NCBI GenBank assembly: GCA_900175165.2
Contig: FWWN02000692.1
Location: forward strand, 1-64,000
Origin: Rhizomucor pusillus
Taxonomy: Eukaryota; Mucoromycota; Mucoromycetes; Mucorales; Lichtheimiaceae
Length of the DNA stretch: 64,000 nt
Reading direction: 5' to 3'
In this document: positions 13,608 through 22,953 of the stretch, one piece after another
Layout: each line of letters begins with the position of its first letter
How positions within the stretch are numbered: the stretch's first letter is position 1
Notes under the pieces: model-generated
The model's input: the letters and a program-made list of their open reading frames with translations, nothing else
Database searches by the model: none
Told to the model about the DNA's origin: nothing
Made by a program: the position numbers and the translations under genes

Positions 13608-14969
13608 TCAATGAGGCGCTGCGGGCGTTTGCTCCAACTTGTAACAGTCGGCGGGTATTACTTTAGCGTTGTTGGTGTTCATGACAAAATTTGACGGGGC
13701 GGCAACAGCAGCTATTAGTCAAAAATTTTTAGCATAAACAAATCTGCAAGACATCAAATGAAAGCTTTTAAAACTTACGGGACACGGGAGAACAATGGAA
13801 CTGTTGAAAGTGTTGTTGTTCATCGTCACCGCCGCCATTTGAGCTGTTATCGTCGTCGCTTTCATACATGCCAAGTGGTGAGCCGCTCACGATACGCTGT
13901 TGCTGTTGCTGTTGTTGATGATACATCACAGTGTCGATCGGCAGACCATACATTTCTGGAGGGTGCTGAGCAGGTGGGACGAGATGTGGCTGACCGTATC
14001 CTGTGACGGAGGGAGGGGCATTCTCGATCTTGGTTGGCGTGGGTGTTGCGGCGGCGGACGAGGATGACATGTAGAGCAGTGAGGAGCATGACGAGTTGTA
14101 ACTGAGCTGATCATCCGATTCTACATCAACGTATTCGCGCCGTGATTCCCGCTTGAGCTCTTTTCTCAGGCGACGGTTCTCCAACCGCAACTGACGAATT
14201 TGGTGTCGATAACGCTCTTCTTTATGCAGTCTGTCCTTGACTAAGCTCACAAAGTCAGTCGTGCCTTCGTTTTCTCACACACCACCAAAAGTACTCTCAT
14301 ACCAAACTCAAGCGTGCGCTCAATGATCGTGCCTTTGGATGGACGTCGGTCGTTTTGCAAGTTGGGCAAGGCGTGCGCGAGCTGTTGGAATTTCGAGTTG
14401 AGGCTTTCACGCCGAGCGCGCTCGATCGCATTGTGTTCCGCTCTTCGGTCCGCCTTGGATTGAACTCTGCGAGGTGAGTGTGAGTGATAACATTTTCTTA
14501 CGGGCACAGTTGGAGCTTGCTTGACTTACTTTTTGCCCGAGGATGCAGACGAGAGGTCTTGCTGGAATTGCTGTTGATGATGAGCTTGCTGCGCCATCAC
14601 TGTTTCGGGTGAAAAACCGAGATAGAGAGAGAAAAAAGGGGGAAAGAGCAATGTAAGCTTTCCAGGGACTATAAAGTTTAATAAAGCAAAAAAAAAAGAC
14701 AACGTACTGAGAGCGGCTTGTTGCATGTTCAGTTGGTGGAGATGCTGCTGTTGAGGATGCATCATGGGTGGCGGCGGTGAACCGCTGTTGTTATTGCTGG
14801 CACTTGCACCGGCAGCACCACCCGCAGAGAACTGTGGGAAGGTGAATCCAAACTGTTGTTGCTGGGGAGCAGCGCTTGAGAATGTTGCCGGAGGCAATGC
14901 ATTCGGATCAAAACCACTTGCAAGCGCGGCAGCGTATGCTTGCGACATGTATGGTTGACTTGGGTTCAT
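13608..14969 (-). CDS. bHLH transcription factor with leucine-rich coiled segment
   Basis: Complement join 13608..13711, 13779..14240, 14303..14466, 14530..14599, 14708..14969 gives 353 aa with consistent phases. The N-terminus is Gln/Ala/Pro-rich. The basic region and helix 1 are RRAEHNAIERARRESLNSKF, followed by a loop and helix 2 (KGTIIERTLEF, then VKDRLH). The His-Asn...Glu-Arg-Ala-Arg-Arg basic pattern fits E-box binding. An extra basic/leucine helix follows (RYRHQIRQLRLENRRLRKEL), giving a bHLH-LZ-like layout. The C-terminal half is Ser/Gln-rich. Several introns split the DNA-binding domain. An in-frame TTG lies upstream, but ATG at 14969 is preferred. Its 5' flank contains copy A of a duplicated non-coding block. 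Target genes unknown. Confidence 0.9.
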
Positions 14970-15489
14970 GCTTGTGTTGGGGGTCAAATAAAAAGAGAAA
15001 AATGGTGTGCGAAAACGAGGGTGGGAAGAAGAAGAAGGAAAGAGCAGAGCAGAAAATAAGGCTAGAAGGCAAGAAATAGTTCGATGATGGATGGATTATT
15101 CGGTTCCCGTCCGTTTGTTCATAGAATATATACACACCCAGAGAGAGTTTGCGCTCGTGCCACCAGAGTGTTTAGTCATGGGTTCATATCTGTCATCTCA
15201 CTAGCTACTAATTACGGTCTTTCCCCGTGCCAGTGTACACAAAGCCAAACCATCGCAAGTCCAGAACCTTTTCATTCTCTCGCTGATGAAAAATGCCATT
15301 TTTGCTACGTGATCGCCTAGTTCTTTGCTAACCGAGTGCTGGGGCGTTGGTGAAATCTTGAGCCCGTGCTTGTTTCTAATCTTGCAACAGTCAGTCCTGC
15401 GCTGGACTTTTGGTTTTTTTTCTTTTCTCTCTCAGATGGGGAATGACGAGACTCCGGTCACCGGGTTGCCCTTTTAAAGCCAACCCGAT
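14970..15489. promoter_or_regulatory. Proximal 5' flank of bHLH gene
   Basis: Purine-rich on the + strand (15000-15070), thus pyrimidine-rich on the coding strand. A TATATA element lies near 15127-15134. A GGTCACCGGGTT site near 15455 resembles the GGGTCAC-type sites of the duplicated block. Confidence 0.4.
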
Positions 15490-16480
15490 CAAGAAAGTTG
15501 GCCCATTCGCCCTTCCCTTCCGACCGACATAGACCCGACCGAAAAGTGAGAGTGTGCAACGCCACTGGTTTAATACAAGATATACATCGATAGCAAATCT
15601 GCATCGGGCAAATACAACGGGGAAGGATGTGCTATCAATATCGTTTTTTTTTGTTTGTTTATATTTTCTCATCTTTCTCTCTCTCTGTGTCTTCCTAACC
15701 GACCAAAGTGCGACGCCGCGTGGATCGTATAAAGAAACCGCATATCCAAATAAATAAAATTGCCCTCTCTACCTTACCTTTTTTTCTATCTATCTTGTAC
15801 TCTCAGGAACGGGCGCTGTCTCTACCACGGTCGTCGGGTCCTACCATCGGAATTGATTGTGTTGTGTACGCGTGTGCGCAGAAAAAAAATAAAGGGCCGC
15901 GCTCTCACACACACACACACACACGCACGCTCGGCTTTGCTGCCGACCGGCAAGGGACAGACGGATGAAAACTCACCAGTTAGACATACGCACATGCACA
16001 TCATCCCTGAACCTTCTTTACTTACACAAAGGCACGATAGATAGGTAGATAGAACAAGAGAGACAGGCACACAGAGAAATCAATCTGTTGCAAACAATCG
16101 GTTCAATTTGCGCAATGGGCATTACCCACTCCACCCCCACTCCTTGCAACAAATTTCCTTTTTTTCTCTTTTTTCCTTCTCTCTCTCTTCGAGCCCCCAA
16201 GACTCATGCGAAAGATGACGGATAAAATGTCACGGGTAAGAAGGGAGCGGTGCGTCGATCCCGCAAAGGATGGAAAAACCTTTTTGAGCTTCCCGTGACC
16301 GAGCTGTCCAGCAAGGTTCGGGTCACCAGTTCCGCTATGCGAGGGGACCGTGTGAGCGTACGGAAGTATAAAGACTTTCTGTTTTTATTTTTGTATTGGT
16401 GATCTCCTTGTATGTAGCACGACGTAAGAAAAGGCTATGTAAATGTAATCCTTGAAGGCAATTAGAAAAGGAAGCTCAGC
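15490..16480 (+). repeat. Duplicated non-coding block, copy A
   Basis: Diverged direct copy of 17810..18740. Matching landmarks in the same order: CTTCCGACCGAC, ATAGCAAATCTGCAT, CGCCGCGTGG followed by CGTATAAAGAAACCG, CCATCGGAATTGATTG, TTGCGCAATGGGCATT, GCGTCGATCCC, a 30-bp exact core at 16271..16300, and GTAGCACGAC. Offset between copies is about 2.27-2.30 kb. Indels are not multiples of three and no shared reading frame persists, so the block is not protein-coding by eye. Copy A lies in the 5' flank of the bHLH gene. Confidence 0.85.
16218..16330. promoter_or_regulatory. GGGTCAC/GTGACCC site cluster in copy A
   Basis: Within about 110 bp: TGTCACGGGT, TTCCCGTGACC and TTCGGGTCACC, the second inverted to the others. 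The spacing and the surrounding 30 bp are conserved in copy B, which is the reason to call this a regulatory site cluster. The bound factor is unknown. Confidence 0.5.
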
Positions 16481-16742
16481 CATCGAAGAACATGCCTGGA
16501 ATCATAAAACCTAGTAACAAATGGGGATGACGAGAAAAGTAACATGCTAAACAAAGTTATTAAAAAGGCATAAAAAGAGGAAGAAGAACCGAAAACATGG
16601 TATATATACAGAATCAATCTTTTTCTTTTGTTTCTTAGAGGGCGAAAAGGACGATGGTGTCAATGGTGCGATTGGACCGTGGTCTTTTAAATGTCGGGAC
16701 AAAGTGTTCATTGTTGTTGATCACATTTTGATTGTACTTCCT

Positions 16743-17600
16743 TCATCCCACGACCCTCGTTGATTCCATCGTCTTCAATTGCCAAATACTTGTAATTAAG
16801 GGAGTCATATCAGCAATCGAACGTCTCTTCACAATCAGGAAATATCTCAGCAGCCACAGTTCCTGTATTAGGTAGACATAGCCTTCGGGACCGTCCAAGG
16901 AGAGCATTGTCAATTTGAGACCTAAAATAGCGTTAGGATACAATGCGACTCATACGCGGGTAAGGGTATCTTCTTACCAGTAATAATGAACTCTATCGTT
17001 GTGCTTCACGCACTTTCGATGGGCTCGTGCTGGTCAGCTCATGCAGCATGTCCTTCATCGCCTTGGGACATTTTAGGGGTTTCTCCTTCATTCTTTTGAG
17101 GAGTCACCTGCATCTCTTTGGATGCCTTCGTGCACCCATACTCCTGGGCGCCATCCGTGAAAGCATCTTGGTTGCCTTTCTCCAGATTCAAGCGTTCTCG
17201 GGATTTTCCCATTTCGTAAGCATCTCTATTCTTGTTGTTTTCGAGGATAGGATCGATATCCGCAATTGAATCGACTACTGCACCGGTAGCAGGATCGTAA
17301 CCGATGGTAGCAGTTTTTGGTGTTAGATGCCCGTAGCGTTGAAGATAATCATTAACCTTGTTTTGTTTCGCTAAGATTAATCCATCAAAGGTTGGTATCA
17401 AAGGCACGAGCTTCCAGAGCAAGTCAATGATGACGGCTTGGAAGAAGCAATTTGTTCATTTGAAGCAGAAGGAAAAGCGTACAAGTGGGCCATTTATGAT
17501 ATTGCCTTGAGTCTCAGAGACCGCATAATGGACTTTACCAAATATCTCGCAAGTGGTGGTTGAGTTACAGAAACATGAAATGAATGTTCTTGCATTCTCA
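16743..17600 (-). pseudogene. Decayed gene with three in-frame TGA codons
   Basis: One reading frame on the minus strand runs from about 17600 to 16978, across a phase-consistent intron (16922..16977) and on to a stop at 16743. It is interrupted only by TGA at 17456..17458, 17039..17041 and 17006..17008. Segments look like real protein (VIIDLLWKLVPLIPTFDGL, GYDPATGAVVDSI, GLKLTMLSLDGPEGYVYLI). I recognise no domain. The last segment resembles multicopy hypothetical proteins of Mucoromycota, from memory only. No start codon is identified. It sits between the two copies of the duplicated block. Three TGA and no TAA or TAG suggests CGA-to-TGA decay (inference). Confidence 0.55.
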
Positions 17601-17809
17601 AGGCTTGCTTAGGACATCTGAAAGGTTCCTATACACTCAAATGGATGCAGATAATTGAGCTTGATCTGTGCAAACAGGGTTCTTGTTCACAATTGATGCC
17701 AACAACGGATGAATGCTTGCTTTAAAGCACGACCATGTCTCGAATCTGTTCTGACAACGACGTAACAGAATAATTCTTTATCAATGCACAACTACTATGC
17801 ACAAAGCCA

Positions 17810-18740
17810 AATCCTTTTCTCCCTTCCGACCGACGCTAAACCCGGGAAAGACTGCGTGTGCTACGCTGCTGGTATAATACAATATAGATAGCAAATCTGC
17901 ATTGGGGAATACATGACAGACGACGAGATGTGATATCAATGGAGCTTTTTCTTTGTTTGTATGTTCCTAATCGACCAACTTGCGCCGCGTGGTTCGTATA
18001 AAGAAACCGTGTATCCAAGTAAGTACATTATACTCGTCTCTCTCTGACACTCTTCCTTTCAATCTTGTACAGTCGGTATATCTCAGGAACGCTACTTATT
18101 ACGTCGGGTCCAACCATCGGAATTGATTGCGTATGTGTGTACGCTTGCGCTGAAAAGAGCCGCGCCTCTAGTCGTCGGCTTCGTTTTGCTCTCGGTTTTG
18201 CGCCCGATGAAAACTCTACACGTACGCACATGCATACATCCCTGAACTTTGTTTTTCTTTACACGAAGAAGGAGAAAGAGATAATAGACATAGAAAATAA
18301 ATCAATTGCAAGACCGCTGTTGCGAGTTGCGCAATGGGCATTTTCCCCCTTTTTGTGCTAGTATGCCCATTTTTTCTCTTTCTCACCCTCTTTTCTCCAC
18401 GCCAACGCCCATAAAAAGCAAGTCGCTCTATATATTTCTTTCTATCATGCGAAAATGACGGGATGTGCAATGTCACGGGTTACAAGGTAACCACAAATTG
18501 CGTCGATCCCACACTGTAATGGTAGCGGTGATGGTGGTGGAAAAACCTTTTTGAGCTTCCCGTGACCCAGCTCTCCAGTATGGTGCGGGTCACAGTCCCC
18601 CCGGCCGCCTGACGCCATGCGACTTGAGCGTGTGAGTAAAGACTTTTTGATTGTTTGTTTATTTTTGTATCGGTGATCTCTTTGTAGCACGACATAAGAA
18701 CAAGGCTATGTACATGTAGTCCTTGAAGGCAAATTAAAAA
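17810..18740 (+). repeat. Duplicated non-coding block, copy B
   Basis: Direct copy of 15490..16480, with the same landmarks in the same order. It lies 3' of the C2H2 gene, so relative to gene orientation its neighbours differ from those of copy A. It contains a clean GTAAGT...TACAG intron-like segment (about 18018-18073) whose donor is not kept in copy A (AATAAATA). Sequence past about 18740 becomes purine-rich simple sequence. Confidence 0.85.
18470..18600. promoter_or_regulatory. GGGTCAC/GTGACCC site cluster in copy B
   Basis: Equivalent cluster to 16218..16330: TGTCACGGGT, TTCCCGTGACCC and TGCGGGTCAC. The exact 30-bp shared core is at 18538..18567. Confidence 0.5.
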
Positions 18741-18961
18741 AGAAGAAAGAAAAGAGAAAGCATGCAAAATGGGGGAGAGAGAGAGAACATTAAAGAAAGC
18801 CTTAAAAGAAAAAATGGTGTATGATCTGCTTAGGAAAAAGAAAAAAGAAAAAGAAAAAGAAAAAGCAAAGACTGAGAAAAGAGAAAAAGAGAAAAGGAAA
18901 AAAATGCACAGAAACAAGGGAAAAAAGGGGTTTGGAGAAAGAGGAGATGGCGAAAAAAAGA

Positions 18962-19978
18962 TTACAAGTAGTTTTGCATATAGTTGCTGAATGAAGTGCG
19001 ATGAGATGCAGAAGAGTTGTTGTTGTTGCTGTTGCCGTTGGACTTGTCCTTGTTGGTATGACGGTGGATCCGGATATGCTGGTTGAGGTTATCCGAACGC
19101 GAAAAGCGCTTGGAGCACGAGTGATAAGGGCATTCAAAGGGCTTCTCGAGGGTATGGATCGAGCGGATGTGTCGCTTGAGATGCTCAGACCGCTTGAACA
19201 CCTTGCCGCAGTCGTCGTGCGTGCACGTAAACATCTTTTGGCCGGCAGCTGCTGGGTTGCTCGACACTCGGCGTCCACGAGATCGGGTTTGCTTGGCCTT
19301 TCCTCCTGCTGCTGCAGGGGTAGAAGAAGCTGGTGCTGCTGGTGCTGCTGGGGATGCACTGGAGCTTTCGCTGCTTGCAGAGGTAGAAGACGACCGTGTG
19401 CGGGGCTCGCCATCATCGCTGCCGCTGCTGCTGCTGCTTGCAGGAGGCATCACGGCGGTGGGCGCTGCCGTCAAGGCAGCGGCATCCATCACGTAGCTGG
19501 ATGACGACAATGGGTGGGTGTAGAACTGCTGTGGAAATCCGTAAGCTTGGCTGCCTGCCATCGATGCCATCAACCCCGCAGAGAACCAGTCACCAGGAAC
19601 ATGAAGAGGCGGTGTCTCCAAGTAAGGACTATACAGTTCAGCTGCTGCACCTATACCAGAGCCTGAAGAGCATCGGCGCTTTTCATCGAGAGGGTGCGGC
19701 TGGTGCTGCTGTTGGTAAAACACATAGTCCTCATAGTCGTTCGTGGGCGAAGGCGTGAGCTGCTCCGTATCGGATAAGCTAGCTTCGCTGTTGCTTGAGA
19801 GAAGCTCTGCGTAGCTGAAGCGGCGCATATAGTCAAAGCTGCTGTTATCCTGACGGTACAAGCCCAGGTCAAGCGTAGCGGTCGTCGTCGATGAAGGGAA
19901 ACCGCAATCGCCTGCGACCGTGGCGGCATCGAAAGAAGGCTGTTGAGAGGCAACGTGGATCTGAGGTGGCGAGTACAT
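18962..19978 (-). CDS. Two-finger C2H2 transcription factor, Msn2-like fingers
   Basis: Single exon, 338 aa. A long Ser/Ala/Pro-rich N-terminus precedes two adjacent C2H2 fingers at about residues 248-304: [19 protein letters not shown] and [19 protein letters not shown]. The linker HTLEKPFEC and the helix residues (RSEHLKR, RSDNLNQ) resemble yeast Msn2/Msn4, which bind the stress element AGGGG. A similar site preference is inferred. Both fingers have CX4C spacing instead of the CX2C of Msn2, closer to other fungal two-finger factors. The tail is Asn/Ser-rich. Ser-rich stretches could be phosphorylated, but this is not shown. Confidence 0.9.
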   Translation of the reverse strand: MYSPPQIHVASQQPSFDAATVAGDCGFPSSTTTATLDLGLYRQDNSSFDYMRRFSYAELLSSNSEASLSDTEQLTPSPTNDYEDYVFYQQQHQPHPLDEKRRCSSGSGIGAAAELYSPYLETPPLHVPGDWFSAGLMASMAGSQAYGFPQQFYTHPLSSSSYVMDAAALTAAPTAVMPPASSSSSGSDDGEPRTRSSSTSASSESSSASPAAPAAPASSTPAAAGGKAKQTRSRGRRVSSNPAAAGQKMFTCTHDDCGKVFKRSEHLKRHIRSIHTLEKPFECPYHSCSKRFSRSDNLNQHIRIHRHTNKDKSNGNSNNNNSSASHRTSFSNYMQNYL

Positions 19979-21577
19979 CTTGATGCTGTGTGTCGCGCAA
20001 CTACATTGATTATAAATAAAATAATGATAGATATCAGTGTTAATTAAGATCTGTTTTTCTATATCCGTATAGCTCTCTCTCTTTTAGTGATCATCTCTTT
20101 GTCATACATACCTATAAGCGATGTGGATTTTTTTTAAAAAAAGAGGAAGGACAATGAACAAGTGATTGGAGAGAAAGCAGGTTCCACGCAGGAATCGCAA
20201 GAGAGGGAAGAGAGAGAGATTGAGATTAGAGTACTTTTTAGAAAAAAGAGTTGGTAACGGAAAGAAGCGAGCGAATGTTGGCCTTTTTGTATGCAGTTGA
20301 GGTTTCCTATCTCTGTCAAAAAGATAAGGGGAAAACTCAATAAATGAAAGTAAATCAGAAATAAGGGATGAACAGTGTGCTCGGATGCAAAGGAGAGCGG
20401 CGTGCAAAGAAAGCAGCTGGAGAAAGAGTGAGAAGGGAAGAGAGAAAAGAAGATGGAGATCAGAGGCGGAAGGGCGGCTACGCCCTTTTTATAAAAGCAC
20501 AGTAATATTTTTAGTTGCCTAGAACTGCATAACACACGATATAGATCCGATGCATTAGATATACAAAACGAGCTATCTTGCCTTGTCCATAATTTCTTTT
20601 TTTTGAGCAGCATCAGCAACAACAAACAGGTTTGGCCATATCAACTTTAATCACCCAACTTTAGCTTTATGTTTGCTTGCCTTACACACACTCTCTCTAT
20701 GCATATGGTCGATGACGATGGCGATAAATGATCAGCGTATAAACAAAACAGCATGCTGTCAATTGCCAATTCGATGAGGATGACAGCAGGGGAGCGTCCT
20801 GGTTGCGTGGAATTGATTGGCAGGTTAGGACGACTAAATTTGACGACTTTGAACCCTGCGAGTTGATGATCGACGAGGTCCGCTTGTCAAGTCATCAGAT
20901 TTCTGCAATGGGTCATGCGTTGAGAAAGGCTAGTGCTAACCTGACTAAATAGGCAATTCGCAAATCTGTGTGTGAGAGCACGCACCACCCAAGCAGCAGC
21001 AGCAGCAGCATGTGGTCCTGTGAGGGGAACGATGAACACGGAGTTTGACCAAACATGGCTTGCTCCCCAATTGTTCGCTTCATCCACCAATAATGTCAAC
21101 TAGGAACGTGCTCACAGACCATCAGGTCGTGCGTCTCATCTATCTATTTGGCTCTCTCTCTCTATATATGCATGCATCAACGCATGGTACATGCACTTTA
21201 ATCCAAATTATTCTCCCCGGCGTCCTGCTCCCCTATGTACGTTACTAAATAGCTCTACCCAAAGCCGTCAATAAGCTCAGTTCCAGTCCCTCTTCTAGAC
21301 CGCATGGGTGCCGCAACGATGAGCTTGTTGTTGTTGTTGATGATGATGAGAACACGCACGAGCCACGTTTGCATCACAGCATGAACTATAATGTTATAGC
21401 TCGGTCGCTTTTTTGGTTCCTGCTTTGACTTGGTTTTTTCTTTATCTCTCTTCCTCTCTTCACACATGTACATACACATGTTCTCGGTTCCACCAAGTGT
21501 TCCTTTTTTACTTTATATGTTTGTAATAGTACAACCCGAAAAAAATACAAAATTGAATTGAAGAAAAAATAACGATC
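19979..21577. promoter_or_regulatory. Long 5' flank of the C2H2 gene and 3' flank of Mrp51
   Basis: About 1.6 kb without a supported gene. A TATAAAA element is at 20490..20496 within a symmetric AT stretch. A single AGGGG stress-type site lies near 20326. Long purine-rich runs occupy 20140-20460. A GCA trinucleotide run (about 20994-21010) and a TTG/ATG run near 21320-21345 are simple sequence. Confidence 0.45.
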
Positions 21578-22471
21578 TTATTCCTTGAGCTTCTCAATGC
21601 GGTCCATTAGTTTAGCGTGTCCGGGATTAGGTTCTATCCGTTCCGGTTTTGGTTCAAAAGCTCGTTCTTGGTGAATGTGGAACAGGCTCTCCTCGGGTAT
21701 GTCGTGGATGGTCGGTGTGGGTGGGGGGAGTGATGGCTCAGGAATATTGTCAAACATGGACATGCGTCGCTGCTCGCTTCGGACGACGACCATCGGCCGT
21801 CCTTGTTCGTCAAACTCTGCACGCTCGACGTAGAATGGTCGCACTGGATAGTCGCTTCTGCGGCTCAGGTTGACGGCATCGGCCCGCGGAAGCAAGGCCA
21901 CCACGCCTGCAACGCCGACTGCGACACCACCCAAGGTATTGTTGAGCACTCGACCAGGCACGCAGTATCCGAGTTCCACCGGGCGATCACTGTACGTTGG
22001 TCCTACCACACGGTCGCTCTCTGCCTTTTCCAACTCAAACGTCACACCAAGGTACTCGTAAACTTGCTCCGGCACAACCTCCTTCCGTGCCAGTTTGCGC
22101 TTGAATCCAGGTGCTCGCTTTTGCGCTACCATTTTCAGAAACTCGCGAAACTCTTGTGGTGACATTTGCGCAACGTAGTGTCGAGGCTGCTCTCGTCGCG
22201 CGGCCGGCCGCCGTGAATTCGGGAAGTTCTCCTTCCAGCGCTCCACAAACAAGACTGGTGTCATGCCTGACTTGAACGGTGTCTGATGCTCAGAAGTGTC
22301 AAGGTCGCTCAGCGTCACATACGAAGGTGTTGCTCGGCTCGGCAGGTTGCGCTTCATTCCCCATACTCCTTTTCGCTTGTCGCGAAACTGCGTCGTGTAT
22401 ACTTGTGCTAATGACCGATCGAAGCTGGCTAGCCGCGAACTACGCAGCACACCAGCAAATGTGTTGCTCAT
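21578..22471 (-). CDS. Mitochondrial small-subunit ribosomal protein Mrp51 (bS1m family)
   Basis: Single exon, 297 aa. The N-terminus MSNTFAGVLRSSRLASFD, followed by QVYTTQFRDKRKGVWGMKRN and the DTSEHQT motif, is typical of the fungal Mrp51 family. The family belongs to the mitochondrial 30S-like subunit and in yeast is needed for translation of some mitochondrial mRNAs. The start region is basic and poor in acidic residues, as for a matrix-targeted protein. A hydrophobic Gly/Val/Ala stretch (GGVAVGVAGVVALL, about residues 180-195) is present. The family is assigned from memory of its N-terminal pattern. Confidence 0.85.
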   Translation of the reverse strand: MSNTFAGVLRSSRLASFDRSLAQVYTTQFRDKRKGVWGMKRNLPSRATPSYVTLSDLDTSEHQTPFKSGMTPVLFVERWKENFPNSRRPAARREQPRHYVAQMSPQEFREFLKMVAQKRAPGFKRKLARKEVVPEQVYEYLGVTFELEKAESDRVVGPTYSDRPVELGYCVPGRVLNNTLGGVAVGVAGVVALLPRADAVNLSRRSDYPVRPFYVERAEFDEQGRPMVVVRSEQRRMSMFDNIPEPSLPPPTPTIHDIPEESLFHIHQERAFEPKPERIEPNPGHAKLMDRIEKLKE

Positions 22472-22953
22472 TGCGTGGGTGGATGGGTGGGTGGGTGCGG
22501 TGGAGCTAAGTCGGCCAGTCTCGTGGCTTTTTTGTGAGAACCGTTCTCAATTCAATTCAGGCCGATTTGCGAGGCCGCTGCTGCTGCTTGAAACCATCTC
22601 AAATTTTGCTACTATCAAAATACATAGTGATAGATGGAGGGAAAGAAAAGGATATGGAGACATGGTTTCCCTAAGAAAGCAAAATGCTATTTTCTCTCCT
22701 TTTTTACTGTCAAAATGCAAAAGAGGTCATTGTATGTGTGGTTTTGAAAGAATAATGGTTGCATAGAATGCTGCTGCCTCGTGTTGCAAAGACGTAGTAT
22801 GTATTTACAGTTCCCAGCTGATAATAGGATACGACATATATCATTTCCTTCACTGCGCGGATGCTTCTCGCTTTTGCTCAGAACAAGGTGGAGAAACAGT
22901 TTTCCCTTGTTGTTTTTGCTGCTGCATTGTTACGTTCTTGTCATGGGGAATGT
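22472..22953. other. Intergenic region
   Basis: Promoter of Mrp51 and 3' flank of the SAM/HMG gene. No gene seen. Confidence 0.5.

Noticed and set aside
17006..17458. TGA codons as selenocysteine
   Set aside because: Three TGA at unconserved-looking sites, no Cys-rich redox context and no SECIS-like hairpin noticed; decay is simpler.
17383..17563. Plus-strand frame reading EEAICSFEAEGKAYKW and on
   Set aside because: Complementary to the longer minus-strand relic frame, which continues across a phase-correct intron. Kept only as the less likely alternative.
18769..18990. Lys/Glu-rich 73-aa frame
   Set aside because: Simple purine-rich sequence, not a credible protein.
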